Assembly (NCBI RefSeq): GCF_008727815.1
Contig: NZ_CP044230.1
Location: 1,286,001 to 1,350,000 of the forward strand
Direction: 5' to 3'
From: Streptococcus sp. LPB0220
GTDB lineage: Bacteria > Bacillota > Bacilli > Lactobacillales > Streptococcaceae
DNA: 64,000 bases
The position numbers and the translations under genes are program-made. The notes beneath the pieces are model-generated. The model was not told the origin of the DNA. It searched no databases and saw only the letters and a list, made by a program, of their open reading frames with translations. Of the stretch, positions 8,232-18,458 are shown piece by piece (the stretch's first letter is position 1; every line of letters begins with the position of its first letter).

Positions 8232-9863
8232 TTATTCTGTTGATAAGCGATCATCGAAATGGTAGAGCAATTCTAGCAGATAGTTTGGAATGGTCTCCAA
8301 GAAGTCTTCTTTGTAGACCCGCTCTCCTCGCTTATGCAATTCTTTACCCCATGGTCCTAGATTAACTGCTGGAACCTGAATTTGGGCAATTTTTTTCAGA
8401 TCCAGATCATAGACCTGAGCTGGTGTGGCTAGGCTATCCAAGACGACTTGATAAGAGGCCACATCCTTTTCCAAGGCACAATAACTGGTGTCGTTAATCC
8501 CCATAAAGTATTCTTCGACTTTTAAGAGGTAACCTCTTGTGTCCAGATACTCGCGGTAATCAGTGATGAGGGACACAATATTGAAATCGGTATTGTCTAA
8601 AAAGCGGCAATTCATGGAAGGATAATAGGGGGGCGCAAAACCGATGACCACCATAGGATCCTTATCTCCGAGAAACTCAAGGAGTCGCTGGATTTGCTGA
8701 ATCGCAAGGCTCTGGTAGCTGGTCCCATTACGAAAATCGTGTTCCGCTTTTTGGTTAGAAGCTTCCCTAAAAGCTTGGTAACCTTCTATGGCTTGGCATC
8801 GTTCCTCTAGTTCTTGATAGGTGATGACTTTTGGCCTTGCAATCATATGGTCTTGGCCAGCCTTATCCTGCAAGTGCTCATACTTCTTGTAAAAGGCATC
8901 CAAGGCCTCCTGACTAAGCTCATAGATTCGTTGCAAGAGCTCTTGAGGTGTTTTCTTCAAATGCAATACACTGAAATAACCAGCCGCATACAGCACGGTC
9001 GATACATCGTACTGCTCCTTCAAATCTCTGAGATAGGACCAAGAAGGAAGGGGAGACGTTTCTCCCAACGCCTGATCTGCCAGATCGGGATGAAGATCTA
9101 GCTGACTTGCGATGGCTACTAAGAGCGACAAGGCATTGATCCCTTTAAGGGGCTCCTTCATATGGGACAAGACGCCTTGCGCCACAACGACTGGCATGAG
9201 TTTGCCGACTGTGCCAATGTGAAGGACCTTTTCTTTTCCTACTTCCGATTCAAAGGGCTCTGAATCCACTGCCAATACATAATTCAGATCAAACTTTTCC
9301 TGCAAATCTGTGAGGAGGCCCAAAGCTCCCCGCATCCCACGTGAATAGGATTCCTCGTCTCCAACAGAGAGATAGAGCAGATTGACCTGACCTTCTGTGG
9401 GGTCTGCTGCATAGGCTTCCAGAACCCCCAATTGCAGGGCTAGGGCTGCTTTCATATCGCAAGACCCTCTGCCAAATTTCCACTCCCCAGAAGCTAAATC
9501 TTCCTGCATATCAGGTCGCATATCCAGTGTTTTCAAGGCTTCTGCTACTTTATCAGAATCGAGTGCGATCCCTGCTAAATTTCCATAGTCTTCTAGATCG
9601 ACTGTATCATGGTGGTGGAAAAGAATAACTGTGTTTCTCTTGCCCTTATCGACCAAGGCCCAATTGACCGACCGATGCAAGTGATCCTGTGGCACCTGAT
9701 AGCGCCCAAACTGGTTCGAATGTTCCTTGAAATAGGGGGTCTGGGCAAGCCGTTGATCCAGGTAGGCCTCAATTCCTTGCTCGGTCTCAGTATTGGTGAA
9801 GCTTGGAATCGCCAAGGCTTCGGTAAAAATTGTTTCGATGCTCTCTCTATTGGTGGTTTTCAC
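8232..9863 (-). CDS. M20-family metallohydrolase, RocB-like
   Basis: A 543-residue member of the M20 zinc peptidase clan, cytoplasmic (no signal peptide). Metal-site motifs are visible: VILFHHHDTVD (about 81), GRGSCDMKA with the bridging Asp (about 132), and the catalytic/metal Glu pair in VGDEESYSRG (about 167). The length and the 'FHHHDTVD' form suit RocB-type proteins, named from arginine use in Bacillus; the substrate of streptococcal members is not known to me. Likely a peptide or acyl-amino-acid hydrolase. Confidence 0.75.
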   Translation of the reverse strand: MKTTNRESIETIFTEALAIPSFTNTETEQGIEAYLDQRLAQTPYFKEHSNQFGRYQVPQDHLHRSVNWALVDKGKRNTVILFHHHDTVDLEDYGNLAGIALDSDKVAEALKTLDMRPDMQEDLASGEWKFGRGSCDMKAALALQLGVLEAYAADPTEGQVNLLYLSVGDEESYSRGMRGALGLLTDLQEKFDLNYVLAVDSEPFESEVGKEKVLHIGTVGKLMPVVVAQGVLSHMKEPLKGINALSLLVAIASQLDLHPDLADQALGETSPLPSWSYLRDLKEQYDVSTVLYAAGYFSVLHLKKTPQELLQRIYELSQEALDAFYKKYEHLQDKAGQDHMIARPKVITYQELEERCQAIEGYQAFREASNQKAEHDFRNGTSYQSLAIQQIQRLLEFLGDKDPMVVIGFAPPYYPSMNCRFLDNTDFNIVSLITDYREYLDTRGYLLKVEEYFMGINDTSYCALEKDVASYQVVLDSLATPAQVYDLDLKKIAQIQVPAVNLGPWGKELHKRGERVYKEDFLETIPNYLLELLYHFDDRLSTE

Positions 9864-9886
9864 TTTCTCTCCATCCTTCTTTTCTA

Positions 9887-12800
9887 TTATTCATCTTTGT
9901 GAGCTTTGCCAAGTGACAACAGGCTGGTGAGCATGAGTCCTAGGAAGCCAAAGAGAGTCCAAGGGCTTGTTACTTGACCTGTTTTTGGAAGGCTTGGTTG
10001 GCTTGTCGCTTCTATCTTATCTTTATCAGCTCTTTGAGCCAATTCTTGTGCCGCCTCTTCTTTTTGTTCCTTACGGAAGTCCATCGGATCTCGACCGTGG
10101 CTTGGTTTTTGAAGAATTTCAGAAGTAGCTGGATTGGTTGGCGTCATTAGATTACTTGGAACAAATGGTTTTTCTGCTTGATCTACTGGACTTGGGTCTT
10201 GTTCAGGATCTACTTTTGGTTGAATGGTTGCAATTGGCAAGATCCGATCTGCCAATGACGCATACTCTGTATCTTTTTCACCTGGTTGATAACGGAACAA
10301 GAGAGACCGACTGTCTTCTACGATTGGAATCGTTGCAGAAATAGAATCTGTCTTGAAGGTCACTTCATAAGGATCTGCAAAATAGATGTAATCCGGATCA
10401 TAGGTGTGCAAACTCAAAACCAGTCGATGGCCTTTTTTCACTGTATAGAGATTTGGTTGCAGATACATGGTGTAATCATGATATTCGTTTTCTTTCAGAT
10501 CAATAGAATGACTAGAACTTGCTGAGTCATAGCGAGATGCTGGATTAGCCAAATTCATCCAACCACGCGCAATCACCACACTCTTAACCTTGTGGGTCTT
10601 GTAACGTTTGAGAGGCAAGGTTTCAAGGTTGCTACCATTCCAGTAGCCTGTCTCATCGATCGTTTCCTTGTCCAATGTGCGTGTGCTGTAACCGTCTTTG
10701 TCATAGGTGATTTCTTCTTTGACCACATCAAAGTCTTCGTCTGAGACATCCATCAAGGTCGCACTGACATGGGCATGGTTTTTGTCTCCCTTGACAAAAG
10801 CAGCGCTAAAATGCACAGGAATATGGCCTTTGATGGTGACATCTTGGTCGACTGGTGCTGCATAGGAAGCCGCTACTTCTGAGGAATGGAAGGCCGCATC
10901 TTGGTTACGTGTAGTCCAGTTATTTCCCGTACCATAGTAATCACCGGTTACTGTCACATCCTCCCGTTTGGAGTAGATTCGAGCAGAGATGGCATTGTTG
11001 GTATCCCATTTATCAAAACGACGCCATTTACTTGGATCTAGATTGTCCTGAGCCGTTACCTGTGGAAGGTTTTCAATCCCATTTTCAATACCGTAGAGGT
11101 AATGGCTATACCAGAGATTCATCAGGTCATTAAAGGCTTGGCCTGCGACTTCTGTCCCTGACCAACGAGTAGATGGATAGATGTGATTGCCCTGGTGGAG
11201 CAAGACCTTGGCATTGATTCCCGCCTTCTTATAGGCTTCTAACATGAGTTCAAAATGTTTGGGTTTAACATTGTCATCATTGAGCCCTTGGATGATGAGA
11301 GGGGCTGCTTTCAAGTTTGCTGCGTTGAGCGTGTAGTCGCGTTTGGCATATTCTTCGTTATAATTATGACCATCCTTGTGTTGGAGCTCATTGAGCTTGG
11401 TAATATAGGCTGCATAGTAATCCTTGACCTTGTCCCAATCTTCTTTATCAAGTATTCGACCTGAGGTATAGACAGATAGCCAAGATAGGTCATTGGAAGC
11501 TCCGGTATCAAGAGGAGATCCTTGGCTGTTGAAATGGTCATACCAACTAGCAATCCCTGCAGCTGGCACAATGGTCTTGAGGCCTTCTACCCCAGTAGAA
11601 GCTACACCAAATGTTGTCGTACCTGCCCAAGACAAACCAGTCATGGCGACGTTTCCGTTGGACCAGTCCGCCTTGACTTCCTGGTTGCTAGTCTTATCTG
11701 AGTAAGCTTTGCGTTTGCCATTGAGCCATTCAACAATATTTTTATAAGCTGCGACTTCAAGGTCAGAGCCGGTCGTATTGATCCCGTCTGATCCTTTTGA
11801 GCCCAAACCACTGCTGGTCACCACTGCATAACCACGAACTAAGAAATAATTGTACCAGTTGAGATTTTCGTAATCATAATGCGTATAATCTTCAGAGCTT
11901 TCACGCGGATTGACGTAGTACCAATCCTTTGGATCAGTCGCTTTGGCTACTTCTTCTGTCGTAACAGTCTTGGTTGCTTGGCGTTTGGCAGGTTTTTCAT
12001 AGAGCTTGGCCATATCGAAGTTTCCACCTTCTTTGAGACCAATTCCCTCTAAGGTACGCTCTTCTGTCGTTCCTGTTACATAAGGGCTGGCTTCAAAGAT
12101 GGTCGCAGCTTTATAGTCCCCATTGACAGCAGCTTTTGGCACCTGCACAAAGGTTTTGACCAAGTCAGGCTTGCCGTCTCCATCCGTATCATAATCGGTT
12201 TCCACATATACAATATAGCGGACGATGTCACTCTTGTCATAGGAGTAATGCTCCGGATCGTCTCCTGGCGTAAATGGGAAAATAGGTTGTGCTTTGCCAT
12301 TCAAAAAGAGAGGTGACTTCTTGTCTGCGCGGTAAGCGGCACGAAGCTGTTTGGCTACATCAACCATTGAAGTGAGATTAGTAACTGGAGCGGATCCCTC
12401 CACTCCTTCCTTGACCATCCCTAGGCTCTTGGCAAAAGCTAATCGGTCTTTATCAGTAGATCCGACTTGATTTTCCTTGGTTGAAGCCCAGTTCAATAGT
12501 TGATTGACTGCTTCCGTCACTGTGACTTCTTTTTCACGATCCTGGTCGGTTACAGTTGCACCAGTAATTTCAGCCAAGTCTCCTTGGGTTACTTTTGGAG
12601 TTTCGCTCACCTCTTGAGTACGAACAGAAGGCGTCGCAGGCACAGGGCTTGGCTGATTGGATAGAGTGGGCTCAACAGTTGGGGCGATCACTACCGCTGG
12701 ACTTGACGCAGGTTCTTCATGTAGCTCAGTCGTCTGAGTAGTTGTCGGAGCGGTTGGCGAAGTGGTTGGTCTGTTAGTTTCTGAAACCTCTTCCACTTTT

Positions 12801-12997
12801 TCAGGCTGTACGATTTCTTTAGTGTATCCTTGTGTTGAGGTCACTGTTTCAGTAACTTCAGGACTTGCCGTAGAAGGAGTCACCGTCTCCTCAGTAGTTG
12901 TGCTACTTACTTGGTCTGCTTGCACATGCTGGGCGAGTACAGCAGGACTAATCAGTAAACCTGCAACGAGTAGAGAAACAAGAGTTGTTTTTTTCAT
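9887..12997 (-). CDS. LPXTG-anchored X-prolyl dipeptidyl-peptidase-like protein A
   Basis: A 1036-residue secreted, wall-anchored serine peptidase of the S15/CocE class, which removes X-Pro dipeptides from N-termini. Order: signal peptide (1-26), Pro/Thr/Ser-rich linker (about 30-150), catalytic domain from about residue 200, nucleophile Ser in GLSWAG, Asp in GLNDDNV, His in GNHIYP, a C-terminal beta domain, then the sortase signal LPKTG, a hydrophobic stretch and a charged tail (KAHKDE). I chose ATG 12997 with its AGGAGA site; an in-frame codon nine residues up lacks one. A paralogue lies at 15395-18424. Confidence 0.88.
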   Translation of the reverse strand: MKKTTLVSLLVAGLLISPAVLAQHVQADQVSSTTTEETVTPSTASPEVTETVTSTQGYTKEIVQPEKVEEVSETNRPTTSPTAPTTTQTTELHEEPASSPAVVIAPTVEPTLSNQPSPVPATPSVRTQEVSETPKVTQGDLAEITGATVTDQDREKEVTVTEAVNQLLNWASTKENQVGSTDKDRLAFAKSLGMVKEGVEGSAPVTNLTSMVDVAKQLRAAYRADKKSPLFLNGKAQPIFPFTPGDDPEHYSYDKSDIVRYIVYVETDYDTDGDGKPDLVKTFVQVPKAAVNGDYKAATIFEASPYVTGTTEERTLEGIGLKEGGNFDMAKLYEKPAKRQATKTVTTEEVAKATDPKDWYYVNPRESSEDYTHYDYENLNWYNYFLVRGYAVVTSSGLGSKGSDGINTTGSDLEVAAYKNIVEWLNGKRKAYSDKTSNQEVKADWSNGNVAMTGLSWAGTTTFGVASTGVEGLKTIVPAAGIASWYDHFNSQGSPLDTGASNDLSWLSVYTSGRILDKEDWDKVKDYYAAYITKLNELQHKDGHNYNEEYAKRDYTLNAANLKAAPLIIQGLNDDNVKPKHFELMLEAYKKAGINAKVLLHQGNHIYPSTRWSGTEVAGQAFNDLMNLWYSHYLYGIENGIENLPQVTAQDNLDPSKWRRFDKWDTNNAISARIYSKREDVTVTGDYYGTGNNWTTRNQDAAFHSSEVAASYAAPVDQDVTIKGHIPVHFSAAFVKGDKNHAHVSATLMDVSDEDFDVVKEEITYDKDGYSTRTLDKETIDETGYWNGSNLETLPLKRYKTHKVKSVVIARGWMNLANPASRYDSASSSHSIDLKENEYHDYTMYLQPNLYTVKKGHRLVLSLHTYDPDYIYFADPYEVTFKTDSISATIPIVEDSRSLLFRYQPGEKDTEYASLADRILPIATIQPKVDPEQDPSPVDQAEKPFVPSNLMTPTNPATSEILQKPSHGRDPMDFRKEQKEEAAQELAQRADKDKIEATSQPSLPKTGQVTSPWTLFGFLGLMLTSLLSLGKAHKDE

Positions 12998-13118
12998 AAA
13001 ATGGTCTCCTTTCACCATTTTCAAAGTCAGTCCTAGCGGGGCTCGACTCTATTATGTTATATTCTTACTTCATTTCTTTCATGTATGCGATTTCTTTTCC
13101 AGAAAGGGCTTGCTTCCA

Positions 13119-13157
13119 GCGCAAACGTTTGTCGCATCCAACTATTTTTGGTAAAAT
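13119..13157 (+). promoter_or_regulatory. amylase promoter with cre-like palindrome
   Basis: -35 TTGTCG (13129-13134), 17 bp, -10 TAAAAT (13152-13157). The palindrome CAAACGTTTG (13122-13131) overlaps the -35 and has the centre of a CcpA site, but the flanks match the consensus poorly. Confidence 0.5.
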
Positions 13158-13187
13158 AGGGACATTCACATGAAAGAAGAAATAACG

Positions 13188-14651
13188 ATGGAAAATCAAA
13201 CCTTAATGCAATATTTTGAGTGGTATTTGCCCGCTGATGGGAACCACTGGACGCGTCTTGCTGAAGATGCGCAACACTTAGCAGACTTGGGTATTCATAA
13301 AGTCTGGATGCCACCTGCCTTTAAAGCTACTTCTAACAATGACGTTGGGTATGGGGTTTATGACCTCTTTGATTTGGGCGAGTTCGATCAAAAAGGAACG
13401 GTTCGCACCAAATATGGTTTCAAAGAAGATTATCTTCAAGCCATTCAAGCCCTCAAAGATGCAGGGATTCAACCAATGGCCGATGTCGTTCTTAACCACA
13501 AAGCTGCTGCAGATGGCCTAGAAGAATTCGAGGTCGTTGAGGTCGATCCGATGGATCGAAACAAGGTTCTCACTGAGCCCTTCACCATTCAAGGATGGAC
13601 CAAATTTACTTTTGATGGCCGAAATGGCGCCTATAATGACTTCCACTGGCATTGGTACCACTTCACCGGTACGGACTACGATGCTTCACGTAATAAGAAT
13701 GGGATCTACCAAATCCAAGGGGACAACAAAGGTTGGGCTCATGGAGATCTGGTAGACAAAGAAAACGGAAACTACGATTACCTCATGTACGCCGATATCG
13801 ATTTCAAACATCCCGAGGTTGTAGAAAATCTCGATCAATGGGCTGAATGGTTTATCGAAACGACAGGGGTTGAGGGCTTCCGTCTGGATGCGGTCAAACA
13901 CATCGACTCCTTCTTTATGAAGAATTTCATCCACAATATTACCCAAAAGTATGGTGAAGATTTCTACGTCTTTGGTGAATTTTGGAATGGCGACACAGAA
14001 ACTAACGATGAGTACTTGGAAAGCATTGATTACCTGTATGACCTGGTCGACGTAGCCCTCCACCAAAACCTCTTCAGAGCTAGTCAGGAGGGTGAAAATT
14101 TCGACCTTCGAACTATTTTTGATGGAACACTAATGCAACATCATCCTGAACAGGCCGTAACCTTTGTAGACAACCATGATACCCAACGAGGGCAAGCCTT
14201 GGAATCTACCATTGAAGAATGGTTTAAGCCTGCAGCCTATGCTTTGATCTTACTTCGTGAAGCTGGTTTGCCTTGTGTCTTCTATGGAGACTACTACGGT
14301 ATCGAGGGCAAATTTGCGCAAGAAAGTTTCCAAGAGGTCCTCGATCGCCTCTTATGGGTTCGTAAAGATCTGGCCTACGGGGATCAAACAGACTACTTCG
14401 ATGATCCTAATTGCATCGGTTGGACACGTTCAGGTACAGAAGAATCAGCACCAATCGCCTGCTTGATTTCCAATAACCAAGCTGCTACAAAAATCATGGA
14501 GATCGGCTCATCCTACGCAGGTCTCACCTACTATGATGTCCTAGAAAATTGTAACGAAACCGTCCAAGTCCAAGAAGACGGTACTGCCGAATTCCCAGTG
14601 GCAGAGCGCTCCGTCAGTGTCTGGGTAGCCCAAAATACAGAGGGGCAATAA
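13188..14651 (+). CDS. cytoplasmic alpha-amylase (GH13)
   Basis: A 487-residue alpha-amylase without signal peptide that hydrolyses alpha-1,4-glucan inside the cell. GH13 motifs: DVVLNHKA (about 104), GFRLDAVKHI with the nucleophile Asp (about 230), the acid/base Glu in FGEFW (about 260) and FVDNHDT with the third Asp (about 325). It resembles the liquefying, cytoplasmic bacterial amylases. I prefer ATG 13188 (MENQTLMQYFEWY, the usual family start) to the ATG 18 bases upstream. A strong terminator follows. Confidence 0.9.
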   Translation: MENQTLMQYFEWYLPADGNHWTRLAEDAQHLADLGIHKVWMPPAFKATSNNDVGYGVYDLFDLGEFDQKGTVRTKYGFKEDYLQAIQALKDAGIQPMADVVLNHKAAADGLEEFEVVEVDPMDRNKVLTEPFTIQGWTKFTFDGRNGAYNDFHWHWYHFTGTDYDASRNKNGIYQIQGDNKGWAHGDLVDKENGNYDYLMYADIDFKHPEVVENLDQWAEWFIETTGVEGFRLDAVKHIDSFFMKNFIHNITQKYGEDFYVFGEFWNGDTETNDEYLESIDYLYDLVDVALHQNLFRASQEGENFDLRTIFDGTLMQHHPEQAVTFVDNHDTQRGQALESTIEEWFKPAAYALILLREAGLPCVFYGDYYGIEGKFAQESFQEVLDRLLWVRKDLAYGDQTDYFDDPNCIGWTRSGTEESAPIACLISNNQAATKIMEIGSSYAGLTYYDVLENCNETVQVQEDGTAEFPVAERSVSVWVAQNTEGQ

Positions 14652-14666
14652 CCTTTATATGTAATG

Positions 14667-14703
14667 TTCTCCTAGGATCTACATCTTCCTAGGAGAATTT
14701 TTT
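14667..14703 (+). terminator. terminator of the amylase gene
   Basis: A perfect 11-bp stem, TTCTCCTAGGA / TCCTAGGAGAA, with a 9-base loop followed by six T. Confidence 0.85.
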
Positions 14704-14806
14704 CCTGTAAAAATTTTATAGGAAATACAGCTTCATTTTAGCACTATAAGAAAGCGCTGTCAATGGGTGTCACATCTATTTGAAAGAAATAAAGAGCATC
14801 AAAAAA

Positions 14807-14829
14807 AGCTGGAAAAATTATCCAGCCTT
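14807..14829 (-). terminator. weak minus-strand terminator
   Basis: A short stem GCTGG / CCAGC, followed on the minus strand by seven T. It lies downstream of repeat copy 2 and would stop read-through from trxA. Confidence 0.45.
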
Positions 14830-14854
14830 CGATATTTGATAGAAATAACTGCAT

Positions 14855-14984
14855 GACGCAGTGGTTGAGTGGGCTCTACTACGCTGATTTCATCAGCTTT
14901 TACAGCCCTACTCAACTGTGCGGAGGTGGGACGACGAAATCGAATTCTAACGAATTACCGATTTCTGTCCCACTCTCTCTTTTT
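14855..14984 (+). repeat. hairpin-rich interspersed repeat, copy 2 (short form)
   Basis: About 130 bp, nearly identical to the second part of copies 1 and 3, starting at GACGCAGTGG and ending at the T-run after GTCCCACTCTC. It lacks the GAGGCTAGGAC hairpin. It lies between the convergent amylase and trxA genes and runs up to the trxA stop. Confidence 0.8.
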
Positions 14985-15297
14985 AGCTCAATTCTGCAAT
15001 GATTTCTTTCAATTGGGCTTTCGTATGAACTCCAGCCACTTGTTTGACAACTTGTCCATCTTTTTTAAAGAGAAGAGTTGGGATCGACATGATACCGAAT
15101 TGACGTGCTGTATTTGGATTTTCATCGACATCCATCTTACAGATTTTCAAATCATCTTCATGTACTTCTTCTGCCAACTGATCCAAGATTGGAGCTTGCA
15201 TGCGGCATGGACCGCACCAAGTTGCCCAAAAGTCAATCAAGACAAGGCCTTGGCTGGTTTCTTGTTCAAAAGTTGCATCTGTGATTACGTGTGCCAT
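14983..15297 (-). CDS. trxA: thioredoxin
   Basis: A 104-residue thioredoxin with the active site WATWCGPCRMQAP at about residues 26-38 and the cis-Pro loop SIPTLL near 76. It is a cytoplasmic disulfide reductase recycled by thioredoxin reductase. AAAGGAGG precedes the ATG. It stands alone between the two peptidase paralogues. Confidence 0.95.
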   Translation of the reverse strand: MAHVITDATFEQETSQGLVLIDFWATWCGPCRMQAPILDQLAEEVHEDDLKICKMDVDENPNTARQFGIMSIPTLLFKKDGQVVKQVAGVHTKAQLKEIIAELS

Positions 15298-15394
15298 ATT
15301 TCCTCCTTTTTCAGTAGTGACTACTGATTCTGCATTTCTACTTTTATTTTACACTAAAAGATGTCATTTTAGAAATATTTGCTACGGGGACTCC

Positions 15395-18300
15395 TTAGGC
15401 ATCTTCTCTCTTTTTGCGCCAAAAGATGAGGCTAGAAGCTGTTAGACTGATCATACCTAAGAGACCCAGAGCATGGTCTTTGCTCCCTGTTTGAGGAAGG
15501 GTATGGTCTACCTGCTCTCCTCCTACTGCAGGAGTCACTTCTTGAGGATCTTCTACAAATCCTTGTGAAACAAATTGAGGTCCATAAGATACAGCTAGTG
15601 TAAGATGAGATTGCTCTTGTCTTGCTGATCCTGTTTGCATCTGTCCATCTTTTTCAGGAAGAGTTTGGCTTGGTTGGACAAGGTGTTCTGGACTTGGAAG
15701 CCTATATTCTTCCTTGTAGTGCACTTCTGGAGCGACTAGAGCAGCTCCTTCTATTTCTGGCAATTTCGCATAGTCAGTATCTGTTGCACTTGGTACATAG
15801 GCTGCCTTTTGGGCGCGGGTCTTTTCAACAATTGGAATCGCAGCCTGGATAGAATCTGTCTTGAAGGTCACTTCATAGGGATGCTCCACCGTTAAATCAG
15901 ACGGGTCATAGGTGTTAAAGACTAGAGCTAACTTGTGACCTTTCTTAACCGTATAGAGATTTGGTTGGAGATAAACCGTGTAATCGTGGTATTCCCCAAC
16001 TTTTGGCTCGATGCTAGCTCGTGAGCTTGCTGAATCGTAGCCAGACTCAGGGTTAGCCAGGTTGATCCACCCTTTTGCGATGACCTTGTACTTGGTCTTG
16101 ATGGTTTCGTATTCGGCTACAGATAAGTTGCTTAAATTGCTTCCCATCCAGAAACCGTCTGCTGTTTTATCTTGCTTGACGCTACCATTTCCTACCACGT
16201 CAAAGTCCTCATCTGCCACGTCTACCAAGAGGGCATTGAGTTGGAAATTCTTTCCTTGACCTTTGGCAACAGCTGCCTTGAAATGAACGGGAATGTGGCC
16301 CTTGATCGTAGTGTCCTCAGTGACATCAGAAACAAAGGTCAGATTAGCCTTAGAAGAGGCTTTGCTGACTGTTTCATTACGATTAGCGATCTCAACACCC
16401 GCAGCCGCATAGTCACTTGAAATGGTTTCTTCCAAGCGTTTCGACTGAGCATTCAAGAAGAGACGTTGACTGCTCTTCCAGTTATCATAGCTGGTCCACT
16501 TACTTGGATCATAGTTGTTTTGAGCTAGAACCGCTGGCAAGCTTTCGACGTGATTGTCCACACCATAGAGGTAATGGGTCAGCCAAGTATTGAGTAGGTC
16601 ATAGAAATCTTGGCCCTTGGCAGTGATGCCGTATCCACGGGACATAGCAGCTGGATAGACGTGGTCTCCTTGGTGGAGATAGAGCTTGACATCTTGGCCC
16701 GCTTTCTTGAGGGCATCGTACATGAGTTCAAAGTGTTTGGTTTTGACATTGTCATCATTCAAGCCATGGACAATCAGCGCGCTGGTCTTGAGATTTTCCG
16801 GATGAAGGGTATAATCCCTCTCCTTCCAGACATCACTGTAGTTGCGATCATGTGCATACTGGTCCTTGTTCAATTGGTTGATGTAGTTGGCATAGTTTTG
16901 CCAAATCCCTGCCCAGTCGTCTTGATCCAGCATCCGAGTGCTAACGTAGAGGGAGAGCCACGAAAGATCACTATAAGGTGCATTGCCAAATTGGGTCCCT
17001 TGGCTATTGAAATAATCATACCAAGAGGCAATCCCAGCAGCTGGAACGATGGTCTTTAGGCCTTCTACGCCTGTTGCCGCCACACCAAAGGTCGTGGTTC
17101 CAGCCCAAGAGAGACCGGTCATTGCGACATTTCCTGTTGCCCAGTCTGCCTTGATTTCGACATTGCTAGTCTTATCGGTGTAGGCCTTGCGCTTGCCATT
17201 GACCCATTCGATAATATTCTTGAAGGCATTGATTTCGAGATCAGATCCTGTTGTATTAAATCCTTCTGATCCCTTGGTACCAAGCCCAGCACTAGAGATA
17301 AAGGCATAGCCTCTGACCAAGAAATAGTCGTACCAGTTGAGATCTTCGTAGTCATAGATATACTCGTAGGGACTGTAGTAATACCAATCCGAAGCCTTGG
17401 CTTTTTTGGCTGCTTCTACTGTTGTTTCACTGCTTACTGGCTGTCTCTTTGCAGGTTGGCTGTGCAGTTTCTTCATGTCGTAGCTACCATCCGTTGGAAG
17501 CCCCAGACTTTCAAGGGTCACGTAGTTTTCATCGAGCGTCCCCGCTACGTAAGGGCGCGCTTCGAGAATAGTGGCTGCCTTAAAATCGCCTTGTGCTACG
17601 GCTTTTGGTAATTGAACAATGGCTTTGACTAAGTCAGGCTTGCCATCTGCATCGGTATCGTAGTCCGTTTCGACATAGACAGGGAAGCGAACAATTTGAC
17701 TGTCCTCATATTTGTAGTCTTGGTCTGCTTTTTCTCCCGTCGTATAAGGGAAAATAGGCTGGGCACGACCATTTAAAAAGAGAGGACTTTTCTTTTCAGC
17801 CCGGTAGGCATCGTAGAGTTTCTTAGCTGTTTCATACATCTTGGCCAATTCTGGCTGACTAACCTTACGAGTCAGATCATCAGATTTTTCAATCAAGCCT
17901 AAACTCTTGGCAAAGCGTTCGCGATCTGCTTGGCTTTGGCCCAATTGGCTAGGATCTGTTGCTGCCCATTGAAGCAAGCCATTAACAGCATCTTGGACCG
18001 TCAACTCTTTAGAGGCCTGATCCGCTGCAAGGGTGCTACCTGTGACCTTGGCCAAATCCTGGGCTGTTGCCGGAGCTTCTGAAGGAGGAGCGGATTGAGG
18101 TGTAGCTTCCCTATTTGTTGCTGCTGGAATTGCTACTGGGACCGTAGGCTCACTTTGTCTTGTGTGTTCTTCTGTAGCAGGTGCTGCTTGATTTGCAACT
18201 GCCGTCCGATCCAGTGATGCCTCATTTGAACTTACAGCTTCTTCACTAGTGACAGTACTTGCGTCACTTGTTGTCGGTCTTGCTTCAGTAGATGGAGCAT

Positions 18301-18424
18301 GGACCACTTCTGTCGATGGGGCTAGCTCTTCTGTCTGCTCATCTGCTGCTGCTACTTGATGCAAGACCATCGGCGCGATCAGTAAGCTCGATGCGACAAT
18401 GGAAACCATTGTTTTCTTTTTCAT
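15395..18424 (-). CDS. LPXTG-anchored X-prolyl dipeptidyl-peptidase-like protein B
   Basis: A 1009-residue paralogue of the protein at 9887-12997 with the same order: signal peptide (MKKKTMVSIVASSLLIAP...), Ser/Ala/Thr-rich linker to about 140, S15-type catalytic domain with GLSWAG (Ser), GLNDDNV (Asp) and GDHVYP (His), and the sortase signal LPQTG, hydrophobic span and KKREDA tail. GAGGAG precedes ATG 18424. The linkers have diverged while the catalytic cores stay close. Likely trims Pro-containing host or salivary peptides at the cell surface, feeding the oligopeptide transporter nearby. Confidence 0.88.
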   Translation of the reverse strand: MKKKTMVSIVASSLLIAPMVLHQVAAADEQTEELAPSTEVVHAPSTEARPTTSDASTVTSEEAVSSNEASLDRTAVANQAAPATEEHTRQSEPTVPVAIPAATNREATPQSAPPSEAPATAQDLAKVTGSTLAADQASKELTVQDAVNGLLQWAATDPSQLGQSQADRERFAKSLGLIEKSDDLTRKVSQPELAKMYETAKKLYDAYRAEKKSPLFLNGRAQPIFPYTTGEKADQDYKYEDSQIVRFPVYVETDYDTDADGKPDLVKAIVQLPKAVAQGDFKAATILEARPYVAGTLDENYVTLESLGLPTDGSYDMKKLHSQPAKRQPVSSETTVEAAKKAKASDWYYYSPYEYIYDYEDLNWYDYFLVRGYAFISSAGLGTKGSEGFNTTGSDLEINAFKNIIEWVNGKRKAYTDKTSNVEIKADWATGNVAMTGLSWAGTTTFGVAATGVEGLKTIVPAAGIASWYDYFNSQGTQFGNAPYSDLSWLSLYVSTRMLDQDDWAGIWQNYANYINQLNKDQYAHDRNYSDVWKERDYTLHPENLKTSALIVHGLNDDNVKTKHFELMYDALKKAGQDVKLYLHQGDHVYPAAMSRGYGITAKGQDFYDLLNTWLTHYLYGVDNHVESLPAVLAQNNYDPSKWTSYDNWKSSQRLFLNAQSKRLEETISSDYAAAGVEIANRNETVSKASSKANLTFVSDVTEDTTIKGHIPVHFKAAVAKGQGKNFQLNALLVDVADEDFDVVGNGSVKQDKTADGFWMGSNLSNLSVAEYETIKTKYKVIAKGWINLANPESGYDSASSRASIEPKVGEYHDYTVYLQPNLYTVKKGHKLALVFNTYDPSDLTVEHPYEVTFKTDSIQAAIPIVEKTRAQKAAYVPSATDTDYAKLPEIEGAALVAPEVHYKEEYRLPSPEHLVQPSQTLPEKDGQMQTGSARQEQSHLTLAVSYGPQFVSQGFVEDPQEVTPAVGGEQVDHTLPQTGSKDHALGLLGMISLTASSLIFWRKKREDA

Positions 18425-18458
18425 GTCAATCTCCTCACTTTTTGTAATCAACACTCCT

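Noticed and set aside
13119..13136. Firm CcpA site at the amylase promoter
   Set aside because: The centre fits but the outer bases differ from the consensus on both sides, so it is noted only as cre-like.
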